Assembly: GCA_027080775.1 (NCBI GenBank)
Contig: JALWPV010000043.1
Coordinates: 1-61,009, forward strand
Length of the DNA: 61,009 bases
Reading direction: 5' to 3'
Origin: Acidilobaceae archaeon
Lineage (GTDB): Archaea; Thermoproteota; Thermoprotei_A; Sulfolobales; Acidilobaceae
The notes beneath the pieces are model-generated. The model saw only the letters and a program-made list of their open reading frames with translations. It did no database searches and was not told the DNA's origin. Each line of letters opens with the position of its first letter. The stretch's first letter is position 1. A program made the translations under genes and the position numbers. Below, piece after piece: positions 1 to 8,163 of this stretch.

Positions 1-14
1 GGGAGGCGGCCTGC

Positions 15-272
15 GTGAGGGTGGTCTTGAAGGTAGGCAGGAAGGGTATAGTGGTCCTGCCTAAGAGGCTGCGGGAGGCGCTGGGCGTCAGGGAGGGCGA
101 TGAGATTGTGGTCGAGGTCCGCGGGGGCGAGGCCGTCCTAAGACCCCTAAAGCCCGTGGTGGTCGACGTGGACCCGAGCCTCGTCGAGAGGATCCTCCGA
201 GAGGAGTACGAGCTCGAGAAGCGCAGGTACTCGGGGATGGTCTCCCGTGAGGAGGCTGGTGGTAGACACTAG
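15..272 (+). CDS. vapB: AbrB/MazE-family antitoxin (VapB-type)
   Basis: An 85-residue protein with an N-terminal SpoVT/AbrB swapped-hairpin fold: KVGRKGIVVLPKRLREALG followed by VREGDEIVVEV. This is the DNA-binding half of AbrB-type VapB antitoxins. The charged C-terminal tail (about residues 50-85) is the part that normally wraps and inhibits the PIN toxin. The start is GTG. The 3' end overlaps the downstream PIN-domain gene by 26 bases, the usual translational coupling of vapBC operons. It probably represses its own operon together with the toxin. The family call is firm; the cognate pairing is inferred from the overlap. Confidence 0.9.
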   Translation: MRVVLKVGRKGIVVLPKRLREALGVREGDEIVVEVRGGEAVLRPLKPVVVDVDPSLVERILREEYELEKRRYSGMVSREEAGGRH

Positions 273-696
273 CGTGCTCATAGACTACATCAACGCTAGG
301 AGCCCCTACAGGGCCAAGGCCGCCAGGCTACTAGAGGACGCTGCCACCGGGCACCTGAGGCTATACGTCAGCACGGTAACCCTGAGCGAGACGCTCTACG
401 TCGTCTCGAGGGTCTACCAAGCCGCTGGTATGGCGGATCCTAACGGGAGGGCCCTCGACTTCGTCGAGTGGGTTAGGGGTAGGGCGCGGGTGGTCGATAT
501 AGATGAGGCGATAGCGCTGAGGGCGGGGGAGCTCAAGAAGGAGCTGGGCATAGCGCTCCCGGACTGCTACGTCATAGCAACAGCCGAGGCGGTAGGCGGT
601 ACGCCACTCTTCAGGAGACCGGAGAGGGAGATGGAACCCGTACTGGAGAGTCTCAGAGCGCTGGGCGTGAGGTTCCTATCCGAGGAGGAGCTGTAG
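247..696 (+). CDS. vapC: PIN-domain ribonuclease toxin VapC
   Basis: A 149-residue PIN-domain protein. The first acidic motif is VVDTSVLIDYI (Asp7), the second is the Glu in LSETLYV (about residue 48), and the third is the Asp in LPDCYVIATAEA (about residue 106). The fourth acidic position is less clear: where PIN toxins usually have a T-x-D turn, this protein has TPLFRRPERE. VapC toxins are Mg-dependent endoribonucleases that act on tRNA or rRNA. It is coupled to the upstream AbrB-type antitoxin by a 26-base overlap. It is probably functional, but the changed last motif leaves some doubt. Confidence 0.9.
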   Translation: MRRLVVDTSVLIDYINARSPYRAKAARLLEDAATGHLRLYVSTVTLSETLYVVSRVYQAAGMADPNGRALDFVEWVRGRARVVDIDEAIALRAGELKKELGIALPDCYVIATAEAVGGTPLFRRPEREMEPVLESLRALGVRFLSEEEL

Positions 697-766
697 GCCC
701 ACTCCGAGTGCCAGGCGGCATTGATTAGGTTCTCCTGCCCTAGATGTTCCCTCGGGGCTCTGGGGC

Positions 767-1387
767 TTGCCTGGCGCTGCTAGGGGGCGGTGGGAGGAGC
801 TTCTCAGGCTCTTGGGGGAGGACGAGGAGTTCCGCTACGCGGTCGCTGGGCTCCTAGGCCTGGATGAGATCCTGAGGAGGCTAGACTCGGTTGAGAGGGC
901 CCTCCTCGCTCTCCAAGAGCAGGTTAGGACCCTCCAGGAGCAGGTCAAAAGCCTCCAAGAGCAGGTCTCCAGGCACACAAGGGCAATCGAGGAGATGGCC
1001 TCGACAATCCACGCTATCGGGGCGAGAGATGGCGCCTCTGCGGGAGGATCCCCCAGGGAGACAATGCGATGTCTACTCGACGACCTCCTAAAGGTGTACA
1101 GGGTGTCCGAGTGGGTGTACCACGATAGGGAGGGCCTAGTCTACGGCAACCCCTCCACGGTGGAGGCCATGATCCTAGTCAGGAACAATGAACACGTGAT
1201 CGTCAAGCACAAGCTCTTGGCCGACCGCGCGGATGTAGCTGAGCTCCACAAGATAGGCATCCTCTACGAGAAGGCCACGGGCGTGAAGCCCAAGCTACTC
1301 CTGGTGGCATTAGCCATAAGGAGGAGGGCCCGGGAGTTAGCTGAGAGACTCGGTATTGAGACGCGGGGCGAGGTCATAGAGCCCTGA
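767..1387 (+). CDS. Coiled-coil protein with PD-(D/E)XK-like C-terminal domain (DUF3782-like)
   Basis: A 206-residue protein in three parts: an N-terminal helical region, a long coiled coil (about residues 35-80) built from repeats of the type LQEQVKSLQEQV, and a C-terminal domain (about 115-206). The C-terminal domain resembles the archaeal coiled-coil nuclease-like family annotated DUF3782/DUF1626. In that family the core carries an E-x-K; here the equivalent strand reads VIVKHKLL, so the catalytic Glu seems to be replaced. The protein may therefore be structural rather than catalytic. Such proteins are common in crenarchaeal accessory regions and their role is unknown. Start chosen at TTG 767. 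No partner gene is evident. Confidence 0.7.
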   Translation: MPGAARGRWEELLRLLGEDEEFRYAVAGLLGLDEILRRLDSVERALLALQEQVRTLQEQVKSLQEQVSRHTRAIEEMASTIHAIGARDGASAGGSPRETMRCLLDDLLKVYRVSEWVYHDREGLVYGNPSTVEAMILVRNNEHVIVKHKLLADRADVAELHKIGILYEKATGVKPKLLLVALAIRRRARELAERLGIETRGEVIEP

Positions 1388-1477
1388 GCCCAGAGTGGCA
1401 GGGCAGGGCCAGCGCCTCGAGGCGCTTGATCCCAAGCGCTTGGGCGACAACCCCTGGGGCTATGTGGATGTAGGCAG

Positions 1478-1977
1478 TTACGAGCTGCTGGCTTTGCGGG
1501 CGAGCCTTAGGATCCTGGCCTGCTCCTCGGGCGTGAGGCTTGCCCAGTAGCCTGGCCCCACTATCTCATCTACTAGCCCCTGGAGGGATCTCTGGTCGAA
1601 GCTTAGGACGGTTCTCACGCCGTACTCTCTTGCGGTTACTGCTGTGACTGCGTCGGTGTAGCTCAGGCCCTTCCGCGCTATATGGGCCTTGAAGAGTTCT
1701 AGGGCGCCCTCTCGATCTCCATGCTGGCGTGTATAACCTCTATGAAGCCGCTCTCCACGAAGGCCTCCAGGAAGGCTCTTGAAGCCTCGGGTGAGACCTT
1801 GTACTTTAGTATGGTCAGGCTTTCGTCGAGGATGTGGTTCGTCACGAGGGGCCTCCCCCACCTACCTTCGGCCAAGTGAGCTACCAGGCCCAGGGAGTCA
1901 AGGTGGTGCGCGTCCCCGAGGCTGTAGAAGGTGAAGAAGACCCCAGTGCCAACTATCACCGCCAAGCCCCTCACCAC
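1478..1977 (-). pseudogene. Frameshifted PIN-domain toxin (vapC remnant)
   Basis: Two overlapping minus-strand frames together encode one PIN protein. The N-terminal frame (1977 to 1699) gives the start and the helix LVTNHILDESLTILKY. The C-terminal frame (1861 to 1478) gives LSYTDAVTAVTAREYG and VRTVLSFDQRSL, the third and fourth acidic motifs. Continuity is restored by adding one G to the G run near 1707-1709, so a one-base loss is the likely break. In addition the first catalytic Asp of the V-D-T-G motif is Gly (VGTGVFF), encoded GGC instead of GAC. The toxin thus carries two independent inactivating changes. It lies next to its antitoxin gene on the same strand. Confidence 0.8.
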
Positions 1978-2236
1978 GGTACAGGTACTCGTCTACCTCC
2001 CCGGCGTCCGTGGGGCCAACGTTCCTCGCGTGGCGGAGGCTCCCGAAGACTATGCTGGCGTCGAAGCTGGTCCTATCAAGGCTCTCCTCGGCTAGGTCTA
2101 GGACCCTCTTGAATGCCTCCCCGAGACTCTTATACCCCAAGCGCTTGGCCAGCCTCTCCAGCCTGTCGCGGTCCTCTCGCCTAACCCTAATGGTCGAGTA
2201 GCCCTCCCCGGAGGCCACCCCGACTCCCTGGAACAC
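1898..2236 (-). CDS. VapB-type antitoxin preceding the broken vapC
   Basis: About the first 85 residues look like a short archaeal antitoxin: YSTIRVRREDRDRLERLAK, then LGYKSLGEAFKRVLDLAEE, a ribbon-helix-helix-like DNA-binding start and an acidic tail. The frame runs 80 bases into the toxin gene (toxin start at 1977). That overlap is longer than usual, so the last 25 or so residues (rich in G, W, P) may come from another frameshift. A GTG at 2218 is an alternative start. An AT-rich stretch with TTAATTTA at about 2250-2258 is a plausible TATA element for nearly leaderless transcription. Confidence 0.65.
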   Translation of the reverse strand: MFQGVGVASGEGYSTIRVRREDRDRLERLAKRLGYKSLGEAFKRVLDLAEESLDRTSFDASIVFGSLRHARNVGPTDAGEVDEYLYRGEGLGGDSWHWGLLHLLQPRGRAPP

Positions 2237-2453
2237 GGAAAGCAGTTACCAATTAATTTACGGGTATACGAGCGTGATGTGTGGAGCTAGCGGGTCTGGG
2301 CCTGGAGGGCCCGGGGGCCGCTTCCAGCCGGGAGCCCTAAGGTGCGATGCGCTCTCCCCGGGAGGCCTTGGGGCGTGGTTGTGGCTAACGGTCTAATACC
2401 CCCAGCCTCCTACTGGTGGCCCTTAGAGTGTTGGGCCCCGGAGCTGTGGTGGT

Positions 2454-3854
2454 TTGGCTAGGGGGGCTCTGGGCGAGGACGTCGAGGAGGCCGTTGCCGG
2501 TGGTACGTGGCTCTTCCTCTCGATGCTAGCTATGAGCCTTGCGGGCTTCCTGTTCTGGCTAGTGGTGGCTGGCCTCGCCGGGGTGGGCACGGTAGGCGTG
2601 GCCGGCTCGATTGTGAGTGCCTCCGGGGTGGCTGTGACCCTCGCCTCCGCGGGCCTGGTGCTCGCTGTAGCACGGGAGGTGGCGGCGAGGGGTCCCAGGG
2701 CCATCCCGGCGAGCCTGGCGGCCGGGATCCTCCTGGGCACCCTGGCTGCTGGCCTGGCGTGGCTGCTGGCCTCGAGGCTCTCCCAGGGGGGCCCGAGGGG
2801 CTACGCCTCCCTGCTGGCCTTCACGAGCGTCGCCTCCGGGGCGGCTCTAGCCTCCCTCTTGGGGCTCGAGGAGTTCAGGGGCTACTTCGCCTCGAGCCTC
2901 GGGGGTGCCCTGGCGAAGCTAGCCGTAGGGGCTGGGCTGGCGCTCGCGGGCTACGGGCTCGCCTCGGCCCTCGCCGGCTACCTGGCGGCTCCCCTGGCAG
3001 TTCTGGGGATTGGCCTCGCGCTCCTGGCCCCGAGGCTCCGCGGCCCCAGCCTCCGGGGAGGCGGGGGTGGCGGGGTGCTCCGCTCGATACTGGGCCTCAC
3101 GGCCAGTAACTACCCCTACATACTCTCCAGCCAGCTGCTGACGATGCTCAGCATCTACGCCTACGCCCTCCTCTCTGGGGAGGCCTTCTCGACGGGGGTC
3201 CTATACATAGCCATGATGGTCGCCCTAGTCCTCACCGCGATACCGGGCTCGATGCTGAACGCCGCCTTACCCATAGCCACGAGGAGGGGCTGGGATCCCT
3301 TCGCGGAGGCCGCCCGCCTGGGCCTTGCACTCACCAGCCCACTGGTCGCCGTGGCTATAGCGGCCCCTGGGCCCCTGCTGGCGCTGGTGAACCCCGGCCT
3401 CTCGGGGGGAGCGTGGGCGCTGGTCGTGCTCTCCTCCTCGGTAGCCCCGGCGACTATCCTCAATGCCTCGATAAGCAAGCTCAACAGGGACGCCAGGAAG
3501 CGGGAGCTGGCCCTGCTAGGCTTAGCGAGGCTCCTCGTGCTCCTAGCACTCATAGCCCCGCTAGCCAGGCTGGAGGGCATAGTAGGCGTGGCCCTGGCGT
3601 ACCTAGCGGCTAACGCCGCCCCCCTCCCCCTGGCCCTCCGCTACCTCGAGGCCGACTCCAAGCCCCTCCTTGGCCTCTGGGCGATACAGGCCGGGCTACC
3701 CCTAGCCCTGGCCCAGGCCCACTGGAGCCCCTGGCCCACCGCAGCCCTCGCGGCGGCCCTAACGCTCCTGCTCCAGCACGCCGCCAGCATAGCCGGCTTG
3801 GGGGAGATCAGGGACACACTCCAGGCCGCCCTGGCAGCCATTAGGAGGCCCTAG
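2454..3854 (+). CDS. Polysaccharide/lipid-linked oligosaccharide flippase, MOP superfamily (Wzx-like)
   Basis: A 466-residue, very hydrophobic protein with about 12-14 membrane segments and few charged residues outside short loops. Length and layout match Wzx/RfbX-type flippases of the MOP superfamily, which move lipid-linked glycans across the cytoplasmic membrane. Visible support is the repeated A/G/L-rich helices and an N-terminal amphipathic stretch (GEDVEEAVAGGTWLFLSM) typical of the family. It starts at TTG 2454 and converges with the APS kinase gene, overlapping it by four bases. The neighbouring sulfate-activation genes and the downstream glycosyltransferases suggest export of a surface glycan. 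Confidence 0.75.
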   Translation: MARGALGEDVEEAVAGGTWLFLSMLAMSLAGFLFWLVVAGLAGVGTVGVAGSIVSASGVAVTLASAGLVLAVAREVAARGPRAIPASLAAGILLGTLAAGLAWLLASRLSQGGPRGYASLLAFTSVASGAALASLLGLEEFRGYFASSLGGALAKLAVGAGLALAGYGLASALAGYLAAPLAVLGIGLALLAPRLRGPSLRGGGGGGVLRSILGLTASNYPYILSSQLLTMLSIYAYALLSGEAFSTGVLYIAMMVALVLTAIPGSMLNAALPIATRRGWDPFAEAARLGLALTSPLVAVAIAAPGPLLALVNPGLSGGAWALVVLSSSVAPATILNASISKLNRDARKRELALLGLARLLVLLALIAPLARLEGIVGVALAYLAANAAPLPLALRYLEADSKPLLGLWAIQAGLPLALAQAHWSPWPTAALAAALTLLLQHAASIAGLGEIRDTLQAALAAIRRP

Positions 3855-4414
3855 GCCTCCTCCAGCCTCTCGAGTATCAGTCTAACGAGTCTCCCGGCGC
3901 TCTCCCGGGGCTCCTCGCGGGTGGTGTCGAGGACTAGGTCCGGCTCCTCGGGGGGCTCGTAGGGGTCGCTGACGCCGGTGAAGTGCTCTATCTCCCCCCG
4001 TAGGGCCCTCTTGTAGAGGCCCTTCGGGTCCCTCCTGATGCACTCCTCGAGGGGGCACTTTACGTATACCTCCAGGAAGGGGGCCTCCTCCTCCACGATC
4101 TCCCTGACCTCGGCCCTAACGCTCCGGTAGGGGGACACGAAGCTGCACAGCACGATAACGCCGTTCCTGGCTAGGAGCCTCGCTATCCACGCGACCCTGA
4201 GGAGGTGCCTCCTCCTCTCCTCCCTCGTGTAGCCGGCGTCGGGGTTTATGGTCCTCCTGACCCAGTCACCGTCGAGGACCTCGACCCTATACCCGAGCCC
4301 CCTCAGCTCGCTGGCTGCGAGGCTGGCGATGGTGGTCTTACCGCTCCCCGGGAGCCCGGTGAGCCACGCGACGAGGCCCCTCTCCAGGCACCTAGCGCCA
4401 GGCACTCCAGCCAC
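3851..4414 (-). CDS. cysC: Adenylylsulfate (APS) kinase
   Basis: A 187-residue kinase that phosphorylates APS to PAPS, the sulfate donor of sulfotransferases. It has the P-loop GLPGSGKTT (about residues 20-28), the substrate motif LDGDWVRR, the FVSPYRSVR segment that contacts APS, KGLYKRA, and the FTGVSDPYEPP lid, all in family order and at family length. It starts at GTG 4414. It is 29 bases from the next minus-strand gene, a TauE/SafE-like permease, and near ATP sulfurylase, so the two-step sulfate activation pathway is complete here. The presence of PAPS synthesis suggests sulfation of a glycan or assimilatory reduction. Confidence 0.95.
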   Translation of the reverse strand: MAGVPGARCLERGLVAWLTGLPGSGKTTIASLAASELRGLGYRVEVLDGDWVRRTINPDAGYTREERRRHLLRVAWIARLLARNGVIVLCSFVSPYRSVRAEVREIVEEEAPFLEVYVKCPLEECIRRDPKGLYKRALRGEIEHFTGVSDPYEPPEEPDLVLDTTREEPRESAGRLVRLILERLEEA

Positions 4415-4442
4415 GCCCCCACGCCAGCCTGTGGGGCAGGGA

Positions 4443-5219
4443 TTATTTCGTGGCCAGGGCCCACGCGAGCCTCGCTACCGCACCCGCCACGGCGAGGGCC
4501 GCCACGAGCAGTGGGATCCCCCTCTCGGGAGTCCTGCCCAGGAGCCTGGCTGCCGGCGCCGCCGCCAGGAGGCCCCCGACGAGCAGGCCAACCGCCAGCT
4601 CCAGGTCCATGTAGCCCCCCGCCCAGTAGAGGCCCGCTAGGAGCGCGAGGAGGGGCAGCTTCATGGGCGCGGCCAGCGCCACGGCCTCCCGGGGCTTGGC
4701 TCCGAGGATCCTCTGGGCCCACACCATCAGGAACCCGTAGCCCCCCACGAGGGCCTTGTAGGCGCCAGCGGCCAGTGCGAGCGCGCTGGCTGCGAGGGCC
4801 GGGTGCCCCGGGGGATCCCGGGGGCCCCGCCTCCCCTCGGAGGCAGCATAGGCCAGGGCCGCAGCCGCGAGCCCGGCGAGGAGGGCGGCGTATAGCAGCG
4901 AGGCCCCCCGCGGCTCCAGTCTGGTGAAGGCCAGCCCCGCCCCCAGGGAAGAGGCCGTGGCCGCAGCCGCGAGGAGCCAGGGCCTCCCCTGCGTGGAGCC
5001 TGTGATGTTGCCCTCCCTCAGGTGAGCCGCGTAGGCCAGCGGTATCGACAGGGCCTCAGCTAGGGCGGAGGCCGCGACGACGCTCCTCGGGTCGAGGCCT
5101 GCGAGCCCGGCTAGGATGACGCCCGCCGCCAGGCCGAAGCCAGCGGCGTAGGCGTAGTCCAGTAGGCCCGCTGCTACTCCAGCTGCTAGGCCTAGGGCGA
5201 GTGCCTCCAGGCCGCCCAC
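4443..5219 (-). CDS. TauE/SafE-like membrane permease
   Basis: A 258-residue integral membrane protein with about eight helices. The N-terminal half (AGFGLAAGVILAGLAGLD, then SVVAASALAEALSIPLAY and a loop HLREGN) fits the first repeat of TauE/SafE anion exporters: a Gly-rich helix, a Pro/Asp loop and an A-S/T-rich helix followed by a His/Arg loop. Members export or import sulfite, sulfoacetate and related anions. Its place between APS kinase and ATP sulfurylase supports a sulfate/sulfite transport role, but the substrate is inferred. It is divergently transcribed from the RHH/sat operon across a 64-base AT-rich spacer. Confidence 0.65.
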   Translation of the reverse strand: MGGLEALALGLAAGVAAGLLDYAYAAGFGLAAGVILAGLAGLDPRSVVAASALAEALSIPLAYAAHLREGNITGSTQGRPWLLAAAATASSLGAGLAFTRLEPRGASLLYAALLAGLAAAALAYAASEGRRGPRDPPGHPALAASALALAAGAYKALVGGYGFLMVWAQRILGAKPREAVALAAPMKLPLLALLAGLYWAGGYMDLELAVGLLVGGLLAAAPAARLLGRTPERGIPLLVAALAVAGAVARLAWALATK

Positions 5220-5283
5220 CCCATTAATTAAATCCCATTACACCCGGCTCGGGGGAGGCCGCTGTATTAATTATATTTAATGA
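5220..5283. promoter_or_regulatory. Divergent promoter between the permease and RHH/sat operons
   Basis: This 64-base gap is far more AT-rich than its surroundings and holds two TATA-like blocks. TTAATTAAAT lies at the left end and faces the permease gene; ATTAATTATATTTAATG lies at the right end and faces the RHH gene. Both lie so close to their start codons that transcripts would be almost leaderless, as is common in Crenarchaeota. The RHH protein encoded immediately to the right is a natural candidate for binding here. Promoter assignment is inference from base composition and position. Confidence 0.6.
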
Positions 5284-5553
5284 GTGCGGGGCTGGAGTTG
5301 GGGGTGGCGGCTGCTGGCGCAGCGCTCCAGGAGGAGGGGCCGCTACACCACGGTCTCGATACCAGTTAGCCTCTACGAGAGGATCAGCCGCCTCATAGAG
5401 GGCACCGGCTTCACGAGCGTCTCCCAGTTCGTCACCTACGTGCTGAGGGAGGTGGTATCCGAGATGGAGGAGGAGAAGCTCAGGAGCGAAGCTGTCAGCG
5501 AGGAGGAGAAGGCTGCCATAATCGAGAGGCTCAGGAGGCTCGGCTACCTCTAG
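5284..5553 (+). CDS. Small ribbon-helix-helix protein with LGYL tail (1)
   Basis: An 89-residue basic-then-acidic protein. After an Arg-rich leader, residues about 20-55 form a ribbon-helix-helix: YTTVSIPVSLYERISRLIE, then FTSVSQFVTYVLREV. The acidic helix that follows ends in ERLRRLGYL. That tail is shared with the RHH protein at 9561-9770 and resembles the extreme C-terminus of many sulfatases and phosphodiesterases (family knowledge). The stop codon is five bases before the GTG alternative start of sat, so the two are probably cotranscribed. It is likely a small regulator of sulfate genes or a partner of an AlkP-type enzyme. GTG 5284 is the only suitable start before the fold. Confidence 0.75.
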   Translation: MRGWSWGWRLLAQRSRRRGRYTTVSIPVSLYERISRLIEGTGFTSVSQFVTYVLREVVSEMEEEKLRSEAVSEEEKAAIIERLRRLGYL

Positions 5554-5569
5554 GGGGGTGGCCCGGGGG

Positions 5570-6736
5570 ATGGTGTCGAGGCCCCATGGGGGCAGGCTCG
5601 TGGATAGGGTGGTCAGGGGGAGGAGGCGGGAGAGGCTGCTGGAGGAGGCCCTCGAGCTCCCGAGGGTGGAGCTAGACGCGGGGCTGGCCTCCGATGTAGC
5701 CAACATCGCTCACGGGGTCTACAGCCCGCTGGAGGGCTTCCTGGTCCAGGAGGACTACGAGTCCGTACTCTACGACATGAGGCTCTCGAGCGACATACCC
5801 TGGACCATACCTATAGTCCTAGACGTGGACCCCAGCCAGGTGGCGGGCGTGAGAGAGGGGGACGACCTAGCCCTATTCTACAATGGCAGGCCCCTCGCCC
5901 TAATGAGGGTCGAGGAGGTCTACGGGTGGGACAGGGGCGAGTACGCTGAGAGGGTCTTCAAGACGAGGGACCCCAGGCACCCCGGTGTCAGGAAGGTCAT
6001 GGCTAGGCGTGAGCTCCTCGTCGGGGGCCCGGTTGACCTGCTAGCCGAGCCCCCCGAGCCCTTCGAGGCCGTGAGGCTCTGGCCCAAGGAGACTAGGGTC
6101 CTCTTCGAGGCCCGCGGCTGGAGGACTATAGCGGCCTTCCAGACCCGGAACGTGCCCCACACGGGCCACGAGTACGTCCAGAAAGCCGCCTTGACATTCG
6201 TGGACGGCCTGTTCATCAACCCCCTCGTCGGCTGGAAGAAGCCTGGGGACTACAGGGACGAGGTTATAGTAGAGGCCTATAAGGCCCTCATCAAGCATTA
6301 CTACCCGAGGGACTCCGTGGTATTCAGCGTCCTCAGGATGGAGATGCGCTACGCTGGTCCCCGAGAGGCGATACACCACGCTATAGTCAGGAAGAACTTC
6401 GGGGCAACACACTTCATAGTAGGCAGGGACCACGCGGGAGTAGGAAGCTACTACGGCCCCTACGAGGCCTGGGACCTATTCCGCGAGTTCCCCGACCTAG
6501 GGATAACGCCGCTATTCGTGAGGGAAGCCTTCTACTGTAGGAAGTGCGGGCAGATGGTCAACGAGAAGATATGCCCCCACCCCGAGGAGTACAGGGTGAG
6601 GATAAGCGGCACCAGGCTCAGGGAGATGATCAAGAGGGGCGAGAAGCCCCCGGAGTACATGATGAGGCCCGAGGTAGCCGAGGTAGTCCTAAGCCACCCC
6701 AACCCCTTTATAGAGGAGGGCGAGGCGCAGGGCTAG
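5570..6736 (+). CDS. sat: ATP sulfurylase (sulfate adenylyltransferase)
   Basis: Converts ATP and sulfate to APS and pyrophosphate. About 388 residues from ATG 5570 (GTG 5558 is an alternative), the usual length of archaeal single-domain Sat. Visible motifs: SRPHGGRLV at the N-terminus, the substrate-binding QTRNVPHTGHE with the paired H-x-x-H, GRDHAGVG, and a C-terminal Cys/His cluster (CRKCGQMVNEKICPH) matching the zinc site seen in thermophilic Sat enzymes. ISGTRLREMI closes the catalytic domain. It is the partner of the APS kinase encoded 1.1 kb upstream on the other strand. Confidence 0.97.
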   Translation: MVSRPHGGRLVDRVVRGRRRERLLEEALELPRVELDAGLASDVANIAHGVYSPLEGFLVQEDYESVLYDMRLSSDIPWTIPIVLDVDPSQVAGVREGDDLALFYNGRPLALMRVEEVYGWDRGEYAERVFKTRDPRHPGVRKVMARRELLVGGPVDLLAEPPEPFEAVRLWPKETRVLFEARGWRTIAAFQTRNVPHTGHEYVQKAALTFVDGLFINPLVGWKKPGDYRDEVIVEAYKALIKHYYPRDSVVFSVLRMEMRYAGPREAIHHAIVRKNFGATHFIVGRDHAGVGSYYGPYEAWDLFREFPDLGITPLFVREAFYCRKCGQMVNEKICPHPEEYRVRISGTRLREMIKRGEKPPEYMMRPEVAEVVLSHPNPFIEEGEAQG

Positions 6737-6752
6737 AGCAGCGCGGCCTGAG

Positions 6753-8138
6753 GTGCATAGGGTGAGCGTGGGTGGCGGGGGGAGGATAAGGAACATCGTA
6801 GTCATAGTAGTCGACACTCTCAGGAAGGACTACGCTGGCCCCATCGAGAAGGCCCTCTCGAGCTACGGGTTCGTCTCCTACGACCGCGTCGTGGCACCCG
6901 CCCCCTGGACGGTGCCATCTCACGCCTCCATGTTCACGGGGCTCTACCCCTCCCTCCACGGGTCCCACGAGACCCGCGATAGGAAGATCCCCTACGTCCC
7001 CTACCGTGGGAGGAATGCGTTAGCGAGGAGCCTCCGGGAGCGGGGCTTCAAGCCCTGCCTGTTAACGGCGAACCCCCTAGTCCACCCCCGCCTCGGCTTG
7101 GAAGGCTTTGACTGCGTGTTCGAATATGAGATGTATCCCAGGAGGCCCTTGTCCGCCCGAGAGATCGATGCAATCAGGGAGGTGAAGAGGGAGATAGGCT
7201 CTCCGAGCTCGGGGCTCAGACTCCTGCTAGCCCTAGCGAGGAGGGGGCATGCGGCTATAGCGTTTAAGCTACCCCTAGACAAGCTTTACCGCACCCTCTG
7301 GCTATGGCAGGCCAAGAGGAGGGGCTGGCCCCGCGAGAAGGGGTGCTCGGTCCTCCTCCCAAGGCTCGCGAGGATCCTGGAGGGCGGGAAGCCATACTTC
7401 ATCTTCGTTAACCTCATGGAGGTGCATGAACCGTACAGTAGCCTTGACAACGAGGCCGTCGGTGCCAAGGCTTTGAGCACCGGCAATCCTCCCCCGGAGC
7501 TGGTGAGGCTCTGGAGGGAGAGGTACCCGGAGCACGTGAGGTACGTGGCTGACAAGCTGGCCGAGGCCCTGGAGCACCTGGAGCGCCGGGGAGCGCTCTC
7601 GAGCAGCCTCGTGATAGTAACGAGCGACCACGGCCAGCTCCTCGGGGAGAGGGGGCGCATAGACCACGGCGTGTTCCTCGACGACGAGCTACTCCTAGTG
7701 CCATTCCTAGTAAGGTACCCTGACTGGATGGAGGCTGCCCCAGCTAGTGCCCCGGAGGGTAGGTGGCTTAGCCTGACGCGCCTGAGGGACGTCGTGGATC
7801 TCATACTCCAGGGCGAGCCGGACTGGCCGCGGAGGCTCTACGAGGAGACCGTGTACGCCGAGTCCCACGGGCTCATCTGGGACTTCAGCCCATACCTAAC
7901 CCCCGAGGAGCTAGCGGCCCTAAAGGAGAGATACGAGCGCCACCGCATAGCCGTCTACCACGGATACTACAAGGGCGTCTTCGACGCAGCCTCGTGGAGC
8001 CTCGAGGAGGCAGTCTCCTACAGGGGGCCCCTAGGCGAGGGGGAGAGGGAGGCGCTCAGGAGGGAGGCGGTGAGGTTCCTCCTCTACACGGCAAGACTGA
8101 GGAGGCCGCGGCTCCTCAAGAGGATAAAAGGAGGATAG
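6753..8138 (+). CDS. Alkaline-phosphatase-superfamily (sulfatase-like) hydrolase or transferase
   Basis: A 461-residue protein with the metal-binding AlkP fold. The first motif is VVIVVDTLRKDYAG (metal Asp). The nucleophile segment is APWTVPSHASMFTGLYP. The second metal site is VTSDHGQLLGERG, followed by RIDHGVF. A true sulfatase needs a Cys or Ser in C/S-x-P-x-R for formylglycine; here the position looks like Thr in W-T-V-P-S, so a phosphodiesterase or phospho-transfer activity is as likely as sulfate-ester hydrolysis. No signal peptide is visible. It starts at GTG 6753, 17 bases after sat, so it probably belongs to the sat operon. Confidence 0.8.
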   Translation: MHRVSVGGGGRIRNIVVIVVDTLRKDYAGPIEKALSSYGFVSYDRVVAPAPWTVPSHASMFTGLYPSLHGSHETRDRKIPYVPYRGRNALARSLRERGFKPCLLTANPLVHPRLGLEGFDCVFEYEMYPRRPLSAREIDAIREVKREIGSPSSGLRLLLALARRGHAAIAFKLPLDKLYRTLWLWQAKRRGWPREKGCSVLLPRLARILEGGKPYFIFVNLMEVHEPYSSLDNEAVGAKALSTGNPPPELVRLWRERYPEHVRYVADKLAEALEHLERRGALSSSLVIVTSDHGQLLGERGRIDHGVFLDDELLLVPFLVRYPDWMEAAPASAPEGRWLSLTRLRDVVDLILQGEPDWPRRLYEETVYAESHGLIWDFSPYLTPEELAALKERYERHRIAVYHGYYKGVFDAASWSLEEAVSYRGPLGEGEREALRREAVRFLLYTARLRRPRLLKRIKGG

Positions 8139-8163
8139 CCCCTGACCGCGCCTACACGCTGGG

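Noticed and set aside
1478-1861. Programmed frameshift producing a full PIN toxin
   Set aside because: There is no slippery heptamer or downstream structure, and the first catalytic Asp is also lost, so decay is more likely.
4205-4927. Long plus-strand open frame rich in Pro/Arg
   Set aside because: It is antisense to cysC and the permease; the composition is that of GC-rich shadow frames and no motif is present.
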